From: Capniomyces stellatus
Lineage: Eukaryota > Kickxellomycota > Harpellomycetes > Harpellales > Legeriomycetaceae
Reading direction: 5' to 3'
Assembly: GCA_001661515.1 (NCBI GenBank)
Contig: LUVW01000027.1
Coordinates: 397,930-461,929, forward strand
Length of the DNA: 64,000 nucleotides
Shown here piece after piece: positions 11,743 to 22,657 of the stretch; the stretch's first letter is position 1; each line of letters begins with the position of its first letter. A program made the position numbers and the translations under genes. The notes beneath the pieces were generated by a model. It was not told the DNA's origin and made no database searches. It saw only the letters and a program-made list of their open reading frames with translations.

Positions 11743-13113
11743 AACAAGGATTATGATAACTCAAGGCGAGAGCTCGTATTGAGGTCCAACAGGTTTTAGT
11801 ATGGTACATTTAACACGCAAACTTAAACAAAAGCTATACCGCTAGTTGAGATAGTCTAAGAGACTATGCACCAATATATTAATAAGCATTATCTGGTCAT
11901 AAAGGATAAAGAAGAAAGAAGAAAAGTTGACTTTTGCCTTGTTCTAGCCAGGTAGGACTGTTGGTAACAGGTCTCATTAAATGAGGAAATTTGTGCAAAA
12001 CAGTCATTATAACAGGTTTAAATACACTTTTATGCTTGGTGAGTAAGACTTATGCCTCCAAGACTGACGCCCAACCAAACTTGACATTCTAACAAACGTC
12101 TGTGATTATCGTCTAAAATCGATAGCCTTTATAAGCTTTATACACAGCCAAAGGCAGTTGACACGAAAGGCATAACACAGTAGCGCAGATAGTGAATGTG
12201 GTGGTAGTTTAGTCAGAAACCCGTTATTTTAGGGTCGGGTATAATTATGATATCCCAAATGTAGTTGGATTTGCGATTGTGTGTAGTATTCAATAAGGAT
12301 TGAGGGTGTTTCTGATATTTTTTTTAGAATCTTGGGCCAATTAATATACATGCAACTAGCACTCTGGTTTTCTGGTGGGGTTTCTGGTTAATATGAGTTT
12401 TCCTGTAGCAGTGGTGGATGTTTGACTGAATCAGGCTCTATTGAAAATTAATTACAAAACAATAACAAACAAAAAGAATAGTTTGGTGTAAAGAAGAAAG
12501 ATATTAATAAATTTGGGTAAAAAAAAGGTGCAAACAGAACAAAAAGTAGCAAAGATGTCAAGCATATTACAAAACGAATATGCTCTGATTTCCCAACAGA
12601 AAAGTAAACTAAACATTTGGAAAAAGCAAGAAGAAAAAAAACTAAATATTGGGGGAAGAAAACAATCGAGGTTTTTTGTTTTAACAAATAGCGAGTCTAA
12701 AATACAAATCATCGTCAAAAGAAGCTTCATGACGCCATTATTTTCAAGTAAATCAGGTAGATTAAGACAGAGCACAAAAAGTCTAAAACCAGCAAATGAT
12801 CAACACAAAGGTGGATGATAGAAGTTGGTATTACTAGATAAATAAATAGAATTACTAGACTTTAACGAATTAGGGCAAAGACTTATTAATGTTATGGTAG
12901 GAAAAGCAAACGAACAAGTGAACAGCTGGTAGGTAAAAAGAAGGTCGAGCTGACACAAGTAGTACCAGATTAGTGAAAGCGAAAAGCATGATTATGGTTG
13001 GTGCATCACTGCAGTTATATAGATGCATGTTGGAAAACCACTTATATCTAACAGCGAAGATAAAGTAAAGGCGACCCGGCAAAACAAGAACTCCAGCTTC
13101 AACTTCAGATCCA

Positions 13114-13186
13114 TTTTTAGTTTTAGTTTTAGTTTTAGTTTTAGTTTTGGGTTTGGGTTTGGGTTTGGGTTTGAGTTTGAGTTTGA
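13114..13186 (+). repeat. Hexanucleotide repeat TTTTAG to TTTGGG to TTTGAG
   Basis: Consecutive blocks of three related hexamers form about 70 bases. The middle block is G-rich. It looks like an evolving microsatellite rather than a telomeric array. Confidence 0.85.
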
Positions 13187-14441
13187 AACAATTTAGTAGC
13201 TGGCACCTATAAGAGAATCTGAGAAAAGAGCCAGAGTGATTTACAAGGCTGAAAGGATAGTAAAAATGTACACAGAGATATTGTTTAAAATGGGGCTAGA
13301 TGCGGGCGAGATTAAAAATGAAAATAAAGATGTGTCAATCTAGAGCAGGGTTGTCATTTTCAGTCTTTAGTTGCGATGAGCTCAAAAGCAAAAAGGATAA
13401 AAAAGCGTAAGGTGTAAAGTATAGAATATAGAGCATAGAGCATAGAATAGAATAATGTAGTGGATGCTATATAGCAAAAAAGAAGAAAAACCCACAAGGA
13501 TTAAAAAAACAGTACAATCAACTTGGCTTCAGTAATAGTAAATAAATGAAAAATAACAGTGTAGTGTAACAGTTCGAGTGAATGGGAGGCAAAATAAAGT
13601 AAAACGGATTTGGTAAAATTACAAAAGGAGAACGTTTAATCAATTGGACAGCACTAAACACACATCAATATTAGCCATTGGTCAAACTGGGATAAAATCG
13701 AAAGTATAGCTGAAATAGCTGTGTTAACTGATACATTAACTTCAAAATCGAGAATTAATGTGATGTGAAAAGTAAAACAAGCAGGGGATGTATAGACGGA
13801 TATAATTTAATGATTACACAAAGTAGATTTGAGAAAGAAAATCGGGGTTAATTAAACAAGAATAGAGCTGCAAAGTGAAAAAACAAAATAAAAAATACAT
13901 GGAGTGAACCCATTTTTTTAGACGCTAAATAACGGATAAACATTAAGCAAAATACAGACAGACGGCAAAAAAAAAGGCCAGTATTTAAATACAAAAGCAA
14001 GTGAGAAGATCAATGCAAGTGGAGTGAAGTGGCATGTAAAAGTGGATTTACCAACGAAAAGGCGAACTTGGAGTTGAAATATGAAAATCGATTTACAAAG
14101 AAACATCAGCTTTAAGCCTCAATATTAACAGTAATGTGTTGGGGGTTATAGAGTTTTTTTTTTTGTATATTCACATTTTTATTTTATTTTAAAGAAATGA
14201 AATAAAATAAAATAAAAAGAGAAAGTGGACCAGTAGAGTATGATTTGTTTTATACAGGATAATGAAATATCAACCTACAGATAACAAGTAGTGTCGGTCA
14301 AGCGAGTAAGATAAGAGCGTATATCATGGTTGTGAGGTTGACGTGATATAGTGATTTAGTAAGGATGAAAAGTAGCGTGGATCATAGTTAAAGTAGTGTA
14401 ACAGCTGTGACAAAGAAATTAAACAATCCAATTCAAGAAAG

Positions 14442-14512
14442 TAAAACAAAGAAAACCCCCCCCCCCCCATTCNNNNNNNNNNNAAACAAAGAAAACCCCC
14501 CCCCCCCCATTC
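14442..14512. other. Assembly gap flanked by a duplicated poly-C segment
   Basis: The sequence AAACAAAGAAAA plus a C run plus ATTC occurs once before the 11-N gap (14473-14483) and again directly after it. The exact repetition suggests that two contig ends overlap and were not merged, so this is an assembly artefact and not a biological duplication. Confidence 0.85.
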
Positions 14513-15188
14513 ATAGGCCTAATCAGGAGTCAAGGACTAGAAATTGAACAAAAAAACGTTGGGTTTTTATCAAATAAGCAAACATATGATTGACAAACAA
14601 TTTATTGCAAAATTAACTTATATGCTAATAATTATAGCTTAAAAAAGTTTAGGATTTATAATGGTTTGGAATTGGATTTAGGAATTGAGGTTGAAAGGTA
14701 ACAAACTTTTTGTTTGTTAATGTTAAAGACAAAAAAAAAAGCTGTCTTGTTGATTTGATGTACGCTTATTTTTATTTTTATTATCGAAATAGGCTTGGTG
14801 TGTATTTGATTCCATTCTTCTAGGTGGATTCTGAAAACTTGAGTAAATAGCTTTTACATTAAATAAAATAAAATAAAATAAAATAAAATACACCAACATC
14901 AACACCTATTTTGACAAAAGAAAAGAAATAATTGCTTCATATATTTGCTTTATGATCGTTTGTTGATATATAAAAAGTGCAAGGCAAATGTATATTTCAA
15001 ATAACAGGATCAACTAAAAAGATCATTGATAAACAAAAGGAAAGTTGATAAATAGGAAAGCGACATAAATAAAAAGGGCAACAAGAAACGTGCAAAAAAA
15101 ACAGCAGTAAAGAGTACTTTCAGGGTAACAGCGGTAGCCAACAATAAAAAGAGGGAGATATCAAAGAGATAGAGAGAAAGCAGCAAGG

Positions 15189-17683
15189 ATGAAAAAAAAC
15201 AACAGAGGAATGTCAAGAGGGTATACGCCTATATCAAGGGAGTTGGCGAGCGAATTAATAAAGATGAATTTCGAGGAATTGGATAGAGTGGAAAATAAAG
15301 AAGTAGATAAGCGGCACCTGAATTTAAGTTACAAAACGAACATGAACCCAAGCAGCAATGGGAACAGCAATGGTAATGGAATTGTGAATAAAAGTTTATA
15401 TACTAGGGATCCAAAAGGACCCTTAAGCCTAAAAACGGGGCACACACTATTGGGCTTAGAAAGGCACAATGGTGGTAGAAGAGGAAGAACAGAAAACGAA
15501 CTCAGTATGGCGCTGGAAAGAGGAGGGGGGGAAAGAACGAATAATCGAGATGAGAAACAAAAAGCCGAGGGATTGTCAATGCGACTAAGCAGCAGTACTA
15601 CCAATGACAATAACGGTAGAGAGGTTGAACTTAAGAGTTTAAGAGGGATAATTAACAGCCAAGAGATGAAAAGAATAAAGCAAAAGGAGGAGGCAGAGGA
15701 GTTGATAATGAAAAGCAACCACTACATGAAACCCAATAATAACACAATGAATACAAACGATAATCGCAGTAGTATTTCAAAAAACAGCAGCACTAACAAA
15801 GAGAAGGAGCAGATCATTAACAGCAAACTTGCAGGACTAAGCCGACTAGGCAATAAAAAGAGCTATAGAGATATAGTAGTAGAGGGGAATAGAAACAAAG
15901 TAGAAAAAAGTGCGGATATGGAGAAGCATAAGCTAAGAGCATTGACAAGAAGGGTGCATGATAATTGGGATGAAGTAAACAAGTCGCTGGAGGAACTAAG
16001 GCAGTTAATATTAGCAAATGGAGGATTGCCACTGGTGAGAACAATGCTTATGTTGATATTAAGTAGTAGTGGTAGTGGTAGTGGTAGTGGTAGTAGTAGT
16101 GGTGGTGGTGGTATTGGCGGTGATATTGACATGATTAAATGATATTGTCATGGGGAGGTGGGAGAAGGGGAAGAAGGAAGAGAGATTGATTCTCACATGA
16201 TTCTAATTTGTTGTATTTATATATTTTTTTATATTTATAATTGCTTGTTATAGGATGACTCTAGCGCTGAAAAGAAAAACCAAAGAGGGAAAATGTGGAT
16301 GATTTTGTTGGGGGTTAAAAGCATTTCAACACAAGATTACTTGAAAGAATTGGAAAACTGTCCATCAATTAGCTACAGTAAAATTAAGGATGATGTTTTT
16401 AGGACGCTGGCAACTGATAAAAACTTTAAATCGACTGTTCCAGAAAAGAAGCTGATTCGAATATTAAACGCAATAGTTTCCAGCTCAAGTAAGTCAAAGT
16501 TTAAATTGGTACTTATAAATATATGCTATTTGCAAACGTGCATTGGGTCTAAACTTGGGCGTGCTGGGTTGTCAAATAAAACTAAAGAAAATACTGAAAA
16601 GAAAATACTGGAAAGAAAATACTGGAAAGAAAAAACTGAAATAAAAAGTAAATGGATTGCGAGCAATTCATGATTTAAATTAGGGTGTCAAACCAAGAAG
16701 ATTGACATGGTAAATATATTTTAACTATAGCACTTTGACTAAAAATAAATAAAACAACAATAGGTAACGACACAGCCAGATATGTGCAAGGAATGAATGT
16801 TTTATTGGCGCCATTTGCTTATATAATGAACGAGCCAACAGCATATTTTTCGTTTCAGCAGTTTTTAAAGAATCAATGTCCGTTATATGCTATGCCAAAC
16901 TTACCGGGAGTTCAGGCGGGAGCACGGCTGGTTGACGAATGTTTGTCGATAATTGATCCACAGCTGTATAAGCATTTAAATGGGCATGGAGTTGAGGGAA
17001 GAATATACGCCTTTCCTGCAGTAATGACCATTTCGGCCTCGGTTCCTCCGCTAAATGAGGTGTTGAAGCTATGGGATTTTTTGCTGGGGTTTGGAATATA
17101 CTTCAACATTGTGTGTATAGTGGCCCAGCTTTTGTCTATCAGAGATTTGCTGCTAACCACTGACAACCCAAACTCTGTGTTGAGACACTGGCCCCCACTC
17201 AATGCAAACAATGTTATTAGGAGGTCACGGCTTCTATTTGATTTGCTGCCTAGCAGACTTGTTGAGCTATTAAAACATCATATCCACGATTTGGATCTTG
17301 CCAACAAAATTTCCAGTTTGCACCCTGACCTGAATTTAAACATATCATCAACTAGCTCGCAGAAAAACTCTGCAAATCCCATTTATTCTGGCATCAATGC
17401 CCAAATCGAAAAGCACTTTGATAACAACTCATCGCCCAACAGTTTAACCACCAACATAAACACAGGCCTAGCTTCAGTTGGCTTGACCGCACCTCAAGCT
17501 AAAAAAAGAAAGGTTCCTACCAATCTAGGCATTGGTCTGGGCGTTACCATTGGGAATATAATCAAGCTGTCAGCCAAGTTTCCTCCAACCCACATTAAAA
17601 ACAACCCTATCAACAGCAACTCAGAATCCCAAAGAAATAGAATAAGGTTGGATTTGCAGAACTGGGTATCACTTGAGAAATAG
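15189..17683 (+). CDS. BUB2: Bub2/cdc16-type TBC GTPase-activating protein
   Basis: GAP subunit that, with its Bfa1/byr4 partner, restrains the Tem1/spg1 GTPase in the spindle-position and septation checkpoint. Three exons, 15189-16034, 16254-16488 and 16764-17683, are phase-consistent and give 666 residues. The TBC domain runs from about 255 to 530. It contains the catalytic arginine in IKDDVFRTLATD (Arg332) and the glutamine finger in YVQGMNVLLAPF (Gln369), followed by YAFPAVMTISASVPPLNEV and LWDFLLGFGIYFN, all Bub2-specific. Bub2 is usually near 300 residues; the extra length is a low-complexity N-terminal extension of about 230 residues and a tail of about 120. Intron 1 carries a GGTAGT microsatellite that stays open in frame for 36 codons, so retention would give a Gly/Ser-tailed truncated protein. 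The extension's role is unknown. Confidence 0.92.
16061..16115 (+). repeat. GGTAGT microsatellite within BUB2 intron 1
   Basis: Tandem AGT/GGT triplets lie between the GTGAGA donor and the TATAG acceptor. They would read as Ser-Gly repeats, but this segment lies between two conserved parts of the Bub2 domain and must be removed to keep it intact. Confidence 0.8.
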
Positions 17684-18038
17684 CTCTCGCCCGTGTCTAT
17701 TTAAACCCATTTAAACCCATCTATATTTATATATTCCTTCCCCGTTTTTTTTTTGTCGAAATTTATCCATTTTACGCAAAAAAAAATCTAGGATTCACAA
17801 TTTGCTTTTACTTTATATATCCGTGTATTAATCGTAATTACAATGTAAAAAAAAATCGCCAAAAAAAATTCACTAAAAATAATAAAAAAAAATCACCTAA
17901 ACAACGATACTTGTCAACCATGTCAACCATGTCAATTAAATGTCGGATTTGAATGCCAACTAATACAAATAAGACCCAAATTTCAATAAAAAATAAGTAA
18001 ATAAGACGCAAACATGTTAAAACACCTTTTTTTTTGAC
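17684..18038. other. BUB2-EFM7 convergent spacer
   Basis: About 350 bases with several A and T homopolymers and AATAAA-like motifs, consistent with two 3' ends facing each other. There is no gene. Confidence 0.6.
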
Positions 18039-19250
18039 CTATTGGCTTGGAAGCACCATTTTGTATCCATGCACTGTTCCTCGAACCTTTTCGTCTCCAG
18101 GGTCATTTTCAAACATTGCACCGGTATAAATCTCTGTTGTTTTGGTGCAGACAAATCCAAACTCGTTGGTTGCCAGATTAAAAAAGTCTAAATCCTCGTT
18201 AGCCAACCAGGGCCGGTGATGCGAGAAATAAACCAACACTACGCCATCGTTTCCAATAACCTGTTTGCATGTTGAAAGCAAGGCTCGGTGCTGCGAGTGG
18301 TTAAATACCAGGTCCGATAGTATCAGCGTATCGTATTTGCTATTGGGCGCCAGGTGGTCTAATAGCTGTTTTGTGTCTTTCCCCCATATATACCCGTCCA
18401 CAATAATATTTTTACTTGCCAGTTTCTCCTCAAAGTTGATTTCTACCGTTTTCCTGATATTATCCACCAATTCTACATCCGGGTAGTCTGTTATTACAAC
18501 CTAAACCGCATACCATTTTAGTCTTCAATTTTCCATTTTTATATAGCCATTTCTTTTGCTTCTAATACAGTTTTGTTCTCTAATCACCCAAGTCTCAATT
18601 TGCAAACCACACATTCAAACATACACACTCGCAACTACATACATACACCATTACACATTTATATTATTTACCGTCTTTGCATTGTTTGCCGCTGCTATCA
18701 ATGAGGGCAAACCTGCTGCTGCACCCAGTTCTAGTACATTCTTTCCCTCAACTATTTCTCGATTCGTATCCAAGAACTCGGCCAGCACTTTTGCCGAATT
18801 CCAAAGCTCATGACCCCATAAAGGATGGTTTCCAACCAGCCTCAACTTTATCGTCTTGGGTCTATTCAACATGCCATACCCAAAGCTTTAGAATTATTTC
18901 TTATACCAATCCACCAGCATTTTAAAACCATATCTCCATATACATATACATATACTTACACATATACATACTAATTTATTTTTATTTTTATTTTTTTATT
19001 TCTCACCTTAAATCCTCCATCTTTCGGGTATACTCTACGCTATGAGGTTTGGCTTTTTCTGGGTAGTACCCCTCAGGCACCTATTCCCAACGCCATTTTC
19101 ATTAGCTATTATTTTTCTATACACTTATTTTGTCCTCTTGCTTTTATCATTTACATTTTCGTTTGCATTTATTTTCAATTTCACTCCTTATTAAACATCT
19201 CGGCTCACCTCAAACATATCACCGCATCCTAGCTCTTCATCGGACGACAT
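18039..19250 (-). CDS. EFM7: EFM7/NNT1-type elongation-factor N-terminal methyltransferase
   Basis: Cytosolic S-adenosylmethionine-dependent methyltransferase; the yeast family member modifies the N-terminus and adjacent lysine of eEF1A. Four exons, 19250-19209, 19080-19007, 18861-18672 and 18500-18039, are in phase and give 255 residues; the yeast protein is about 260. Features: a short acidic N-terminus, then [20 protein letters not shown], the family signature [20 protein letters not shown], the SAM-binding loop [24 protein letters not shown], and the later motif [15 protein letters not shown]. Exons 1 and 2 are short and were recovered by matching to the family. I call function by family; substrate specificity is inferred. 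It is tail to tail with BUB2. Confidence 0.9.
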
Positions 19251-21644
19251 TATGTTCTGCTTCTATTTATTGCTAATTCAGCTTTGCTTTATTCAATCAC
19301 GGTTATCTTTCAAAACGCTGTTTTGAAGGATCCTGATTTAACTCGCAAATGTCTTTTTTATTTAGTAATTTGGTTACTTTTAGTTTTGATTTTTTTTTTT
19401 GATTCTTTTTTTTCGATTTGCATTTTTTTTTTCCCATTTAACTTTTAAAGTATCATATATTCCAATAAAAAAAATCAAAAAAAATCAAAAAAAATCGTGG
19501 AAAACTTTGGCCATTTGATCTTGAAATCGAAAACCAAAATCCTGCATCCATTTACACCTCACACTACGCGATGCAAATTAAAATTATAAACGTGTTAAAT
19601 TTTGTTGAAGAGGTTCGTAATTCGTGCAATTACTTGTAGTTCGATATATTGAATTTGTAATTTATTTTGTAGTTTTCCAGTAACATCATCTAAAATGGGG
19701 GGGAGGTCTCGTTCAACAAAAACAGTTTTGCCTTTAGGAATTTGCAAAGTGAAAGAAGGGCTGTCAAATTTGTTAGAAATGTGACCGTGTTGGAGCACCA
19801 TCGTCTTCGATATATAATCATCATTAAACCACCACCCTCCCCTTCCTCTGGTATGTAATTTTTATTTTCAATGATCAACTACTAGGCCCAAAATTTAAGC
19901 CATTAGCTTAATAGTCAACAAACTGACGAGGTACTACGATGTTTAATGCTGTTTTTCCATAGTTAAGACTGAATTTCTTTTACGATATGTTCTATTCTAG
20001 CACACGCACTGTGTTTTTGCACTATATTACACGTTTATCAACGCGACCAAATTTACAGCAAAACGATATCATCAAGTAATAGCATGTTATAAAACTTTTA
20101 AAGTGCTTTTTTTCTCAGGACCAGGTGTACCTGTGTGTCAAAAGTAATATTTTTAGCTGCGAGGTGGCTTTAGGAGTCAGTTGGCCTGTGTGTGTGGTGT
20201 AATTTTCTTAATTTAAAAAAGCTAGCATCAATTGCCGGTATCTAAAGTATATCTATTGAATAAAAAGTTATCCTATTCAGTACAACCAAATGTGGCGTTT
20301 ATTATAATTATTAACTCAACGTTGTAAAACAAATCAGCTTTGTTTTTTTTATTGTTTTTGATTCTCAAGTTGACTTTTAGACATTGTTTGTGTCGATTAT
20401 TTCATTAACTCTGCATATTTACTTTAAACATTAAAGTCATTATTTTGCGTCAGTGCCTTTTTAAATCTGTGTTTGTATTCACACATTTGTATTGTCTACA
20501 TTAATCAATCAGTCTACTCTATTGTTACATTTGAATCTGGCAATAAGAGTATCAAAGCCATGCACATTTATTTATTTTTCAATAAACATTTTAGATTATA
20601 TTTATTGCTACCAACATCTATTTTTTTACAGTAATCAATTTGCGCCTGTTGTGTTAACTAACTGTGAGTTTATAATATTAAGGGCAACTCTGCCCAACTG
20701 GCGCTGCGATTTTTGACACCTAATCGAAAAAAAAAAAACGATGAACCCAATATTGTGCACTATACTGGATAGTAGATGAGGAAAAATAAAAATAAATTCT
20801 GTCTACTAGTTATAGTGTGGGTTATTCGCCAAGTTTATAGCTCGGAATAAATTACCCAAAAGCCCTGCCACCTACAACAGGCTGCCACTGGAAAATTCAA
20901 TAAAAGCGGAGTGCAGACCAAAAAACAAAAGGAACCGTGTGTCAGTTACGAATTTCAGTTTGGGTTTGCAATCTGACACTGTGTTAAAGTAATACAGATG
21001 TGTCCTTGCGATACACACGAGTATTTGGTGCAGTCAATTATTTTTGATAGTAAATCACAAAGATCAAGTTGGCCTTGTAAATATAAAACTATTTATAAAT
21101 GTAGACCGACTAAATACGCTAATCAGTTGTCACAAAGACAAAAGCAACATATTCCAGTTTTTTTCTGCTTTCGCGAATATGACCGAACAACAAAATTTTC
21201 ACTAAAATACAAAGAAAGTGTTTTTTTTGTTTTCAAAAGAGTACTTGTAAGTTTTGTAGCTTGAAGTTTCCGCCAAAACAACAATCCAAAATCGAGCAGC
21301 CCAAAGTGAATGAGAATCTTGCTTCTCTTTCAAGCATTTGGTGTAAATAGCGACATTGTTTTTTTATATCTGAACTCAGCATAATTGAATATATAGCTTG
21401 AAACTAGTAAATAAAAAGCTATGTGTGTTTAAAAAAGCCATGAATTTGATGGCCATAATTGCTCGAAAGTATGCTGCATGGAAATTATGGTTTACACATC
21501 ACACATCAATATGATTGTACAAAATGGTGGCAGTTGAATAAATATTAAGATGGTTTCAATCATTAGCTTTGTTACTACACAAGCGAATATTTGAATTATA
21601 TTATGATAATCAAAATACTTGTTTTATAAAAGCGAATTCTGATT

Positions 21645-21775
21645 GCATATGTACTTATTCTGATTGCATTATTGGTATTTAGATTGCAATATTAAATTCT
21701 GACTGAAATGTTAGTATTTAGATTGAAATATTAATGTTCTGACTGAAATGTTAGTATTTAAATTGCAGCTATTAT
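21645..21775 (+). repeat. Imperfect tandem repeat of about 39 bp
   Basis: Variants of TTCTGACTGAAATGTTAGT followed by ATTTAGATTGAAATATTAA occur three to four times, with substitutions and small indels. It is non-coding. Confidence 0.7.
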
Positions 21776-22381
21776 TAGTATTTACATTGTTTAAAGTTTT
21801 AATGGTTTTAAAAATAGGTAAAGGAGTTTAAATCAGCATTTTGAATGTCAGCTCAAGAAATTGTGGCAGTATTTGGCGATTAATCGCCTTTGTTCTCGAG
21901 TTTAAAATGGTACATTTAAACAATTTTTCTGCTTTATACATCGGTGATTGTTGGATTTAATTTTAAGCCACCCCAATTGTAGCTTCGCGTATTCAAATCT
22001 TGAACTCAAACATATAGTGTAGTGGCAAAATGAAATGTATTGAAATAAGAGTAAAAAAAAAAAAAACAAGCAAACAAAGGACAAAAAGCCAATGTATTAT
22101 GGCTTCCCGACTCTGAAGGACAATGAGATTGGAATTTTATATAAAACAAAGGAGAAAAAAAAGAAGAAAAAACCAAAAGAACAATAAAATCGGAGTTTTA
22201 TGAAAAGGGAATGTATTAGATGCTACATGTAGTTGGTGGTAGGGATATTGGTGAATGCGGCTTATATATTTGTTTACCATCTGAAGCCTAACTACTTGAC
22301 TGCACCAAGAGATTTTGGTAGTATCAAAGTAACAGTTAATCCGAATTAACTATTAAGCAAAAACCAAAATTTCAATAGACA

Positions 22382-22437
22382 GTTTTAGTTTTAGCTTTAG
22401 TTTTAGCTTAGGTTTTAGCTTAGGTTTTAACCTTAGT
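22382..22437 (+). repeat. TTTTAG/TTTAGC hexamer repeat
   Basis: A short run of TTTTAG-type hexamers about 220 bp upstream of the GDSL-family gene. It resembles the repeat at 13114-13186. Confidence 0.7.
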
Positions 22438-22657
22438 ATTGGTTTTATGTCCATTTTGGTTTAGTTAAAATAAAGTTCAAGAAGAAAGAAAGTTAATATA
22501 AATACACGAAGAGAAGCGTTGCTGAATTGTCAAAATATCATTTCAAAACTTAGAGCACTAAATCTTGATAATAATTGCAATAATAATTTTTCTTTAGAAA
22601 AAAAAATCAACAACTAAATCCATACAAGCAAGGGAAATAAATAAATACATAACAGCA

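Larger units (their letters stand above)
9239..15188. other. Gene-free 5.9 kb divergent region between CDC25 and BUB2
   Basis: I find no supported gene. The + strand is pyrimidine-rich from about 9240 to 11150 and becomes purine-rich (A/G) from about 11450 to the BUB2 start. Several sub-100-codon frames exist, but they lack ATG starts or family similarity. It contains the repeats at 11641-11742 and 13114-13186 and an assembly gap at 14473-14483. Likely content is regulatory or leader sequence. Confidence 0.6.
19251..22657. other. Gene-poor 3.4 kb interval between EFM7 and the GDSL gene
   Basis: I see no recognisable gene. The longest ATG-started frame is at 20998-21264 (88 codons, Cys- and Lys-containing, no family similarity), which I do not call. 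The repeats at 21645-21775 and 22382-22437 lie here. Confidence 0.55.

Noticed and set aside
11510..11782. A frame with Arg-Ala and Val-Ala dipeptide runs
   Set aside because: It is a translation of the hexanucleotide repeat; no ATG start or conserved sequence exists outside the repeat.
12513..12818. A 101-codon Lys-rich frame upstream of BUB2
   Set aside because: It has no ATG start, lies in generally A-rich sequence that opens such frames by chance, and matches no family.
13114..13186. G-rich TTTGGG hexamers as an interstitial telomere
   Set aside because: The block changes gradually between TTTTAG, TTTGGG and TTTGAG; it lacks a uniform TTAGGG-type array.
19595..19801. A short minus frame (SFTLQIPKGKTVFVERDL) with weak resemblance to a broken frame near 57470-57560
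   Set aside because: By eye the similarity covers only about 36 bases and flanking sequence does not align, so a dispersed repeat or gene family is not supported.
20998..21264. An ATG-started 88-codon frame
   Set aside because: There is no family similarity, no splice context and no composition shift from surrounding intergenic DNA.
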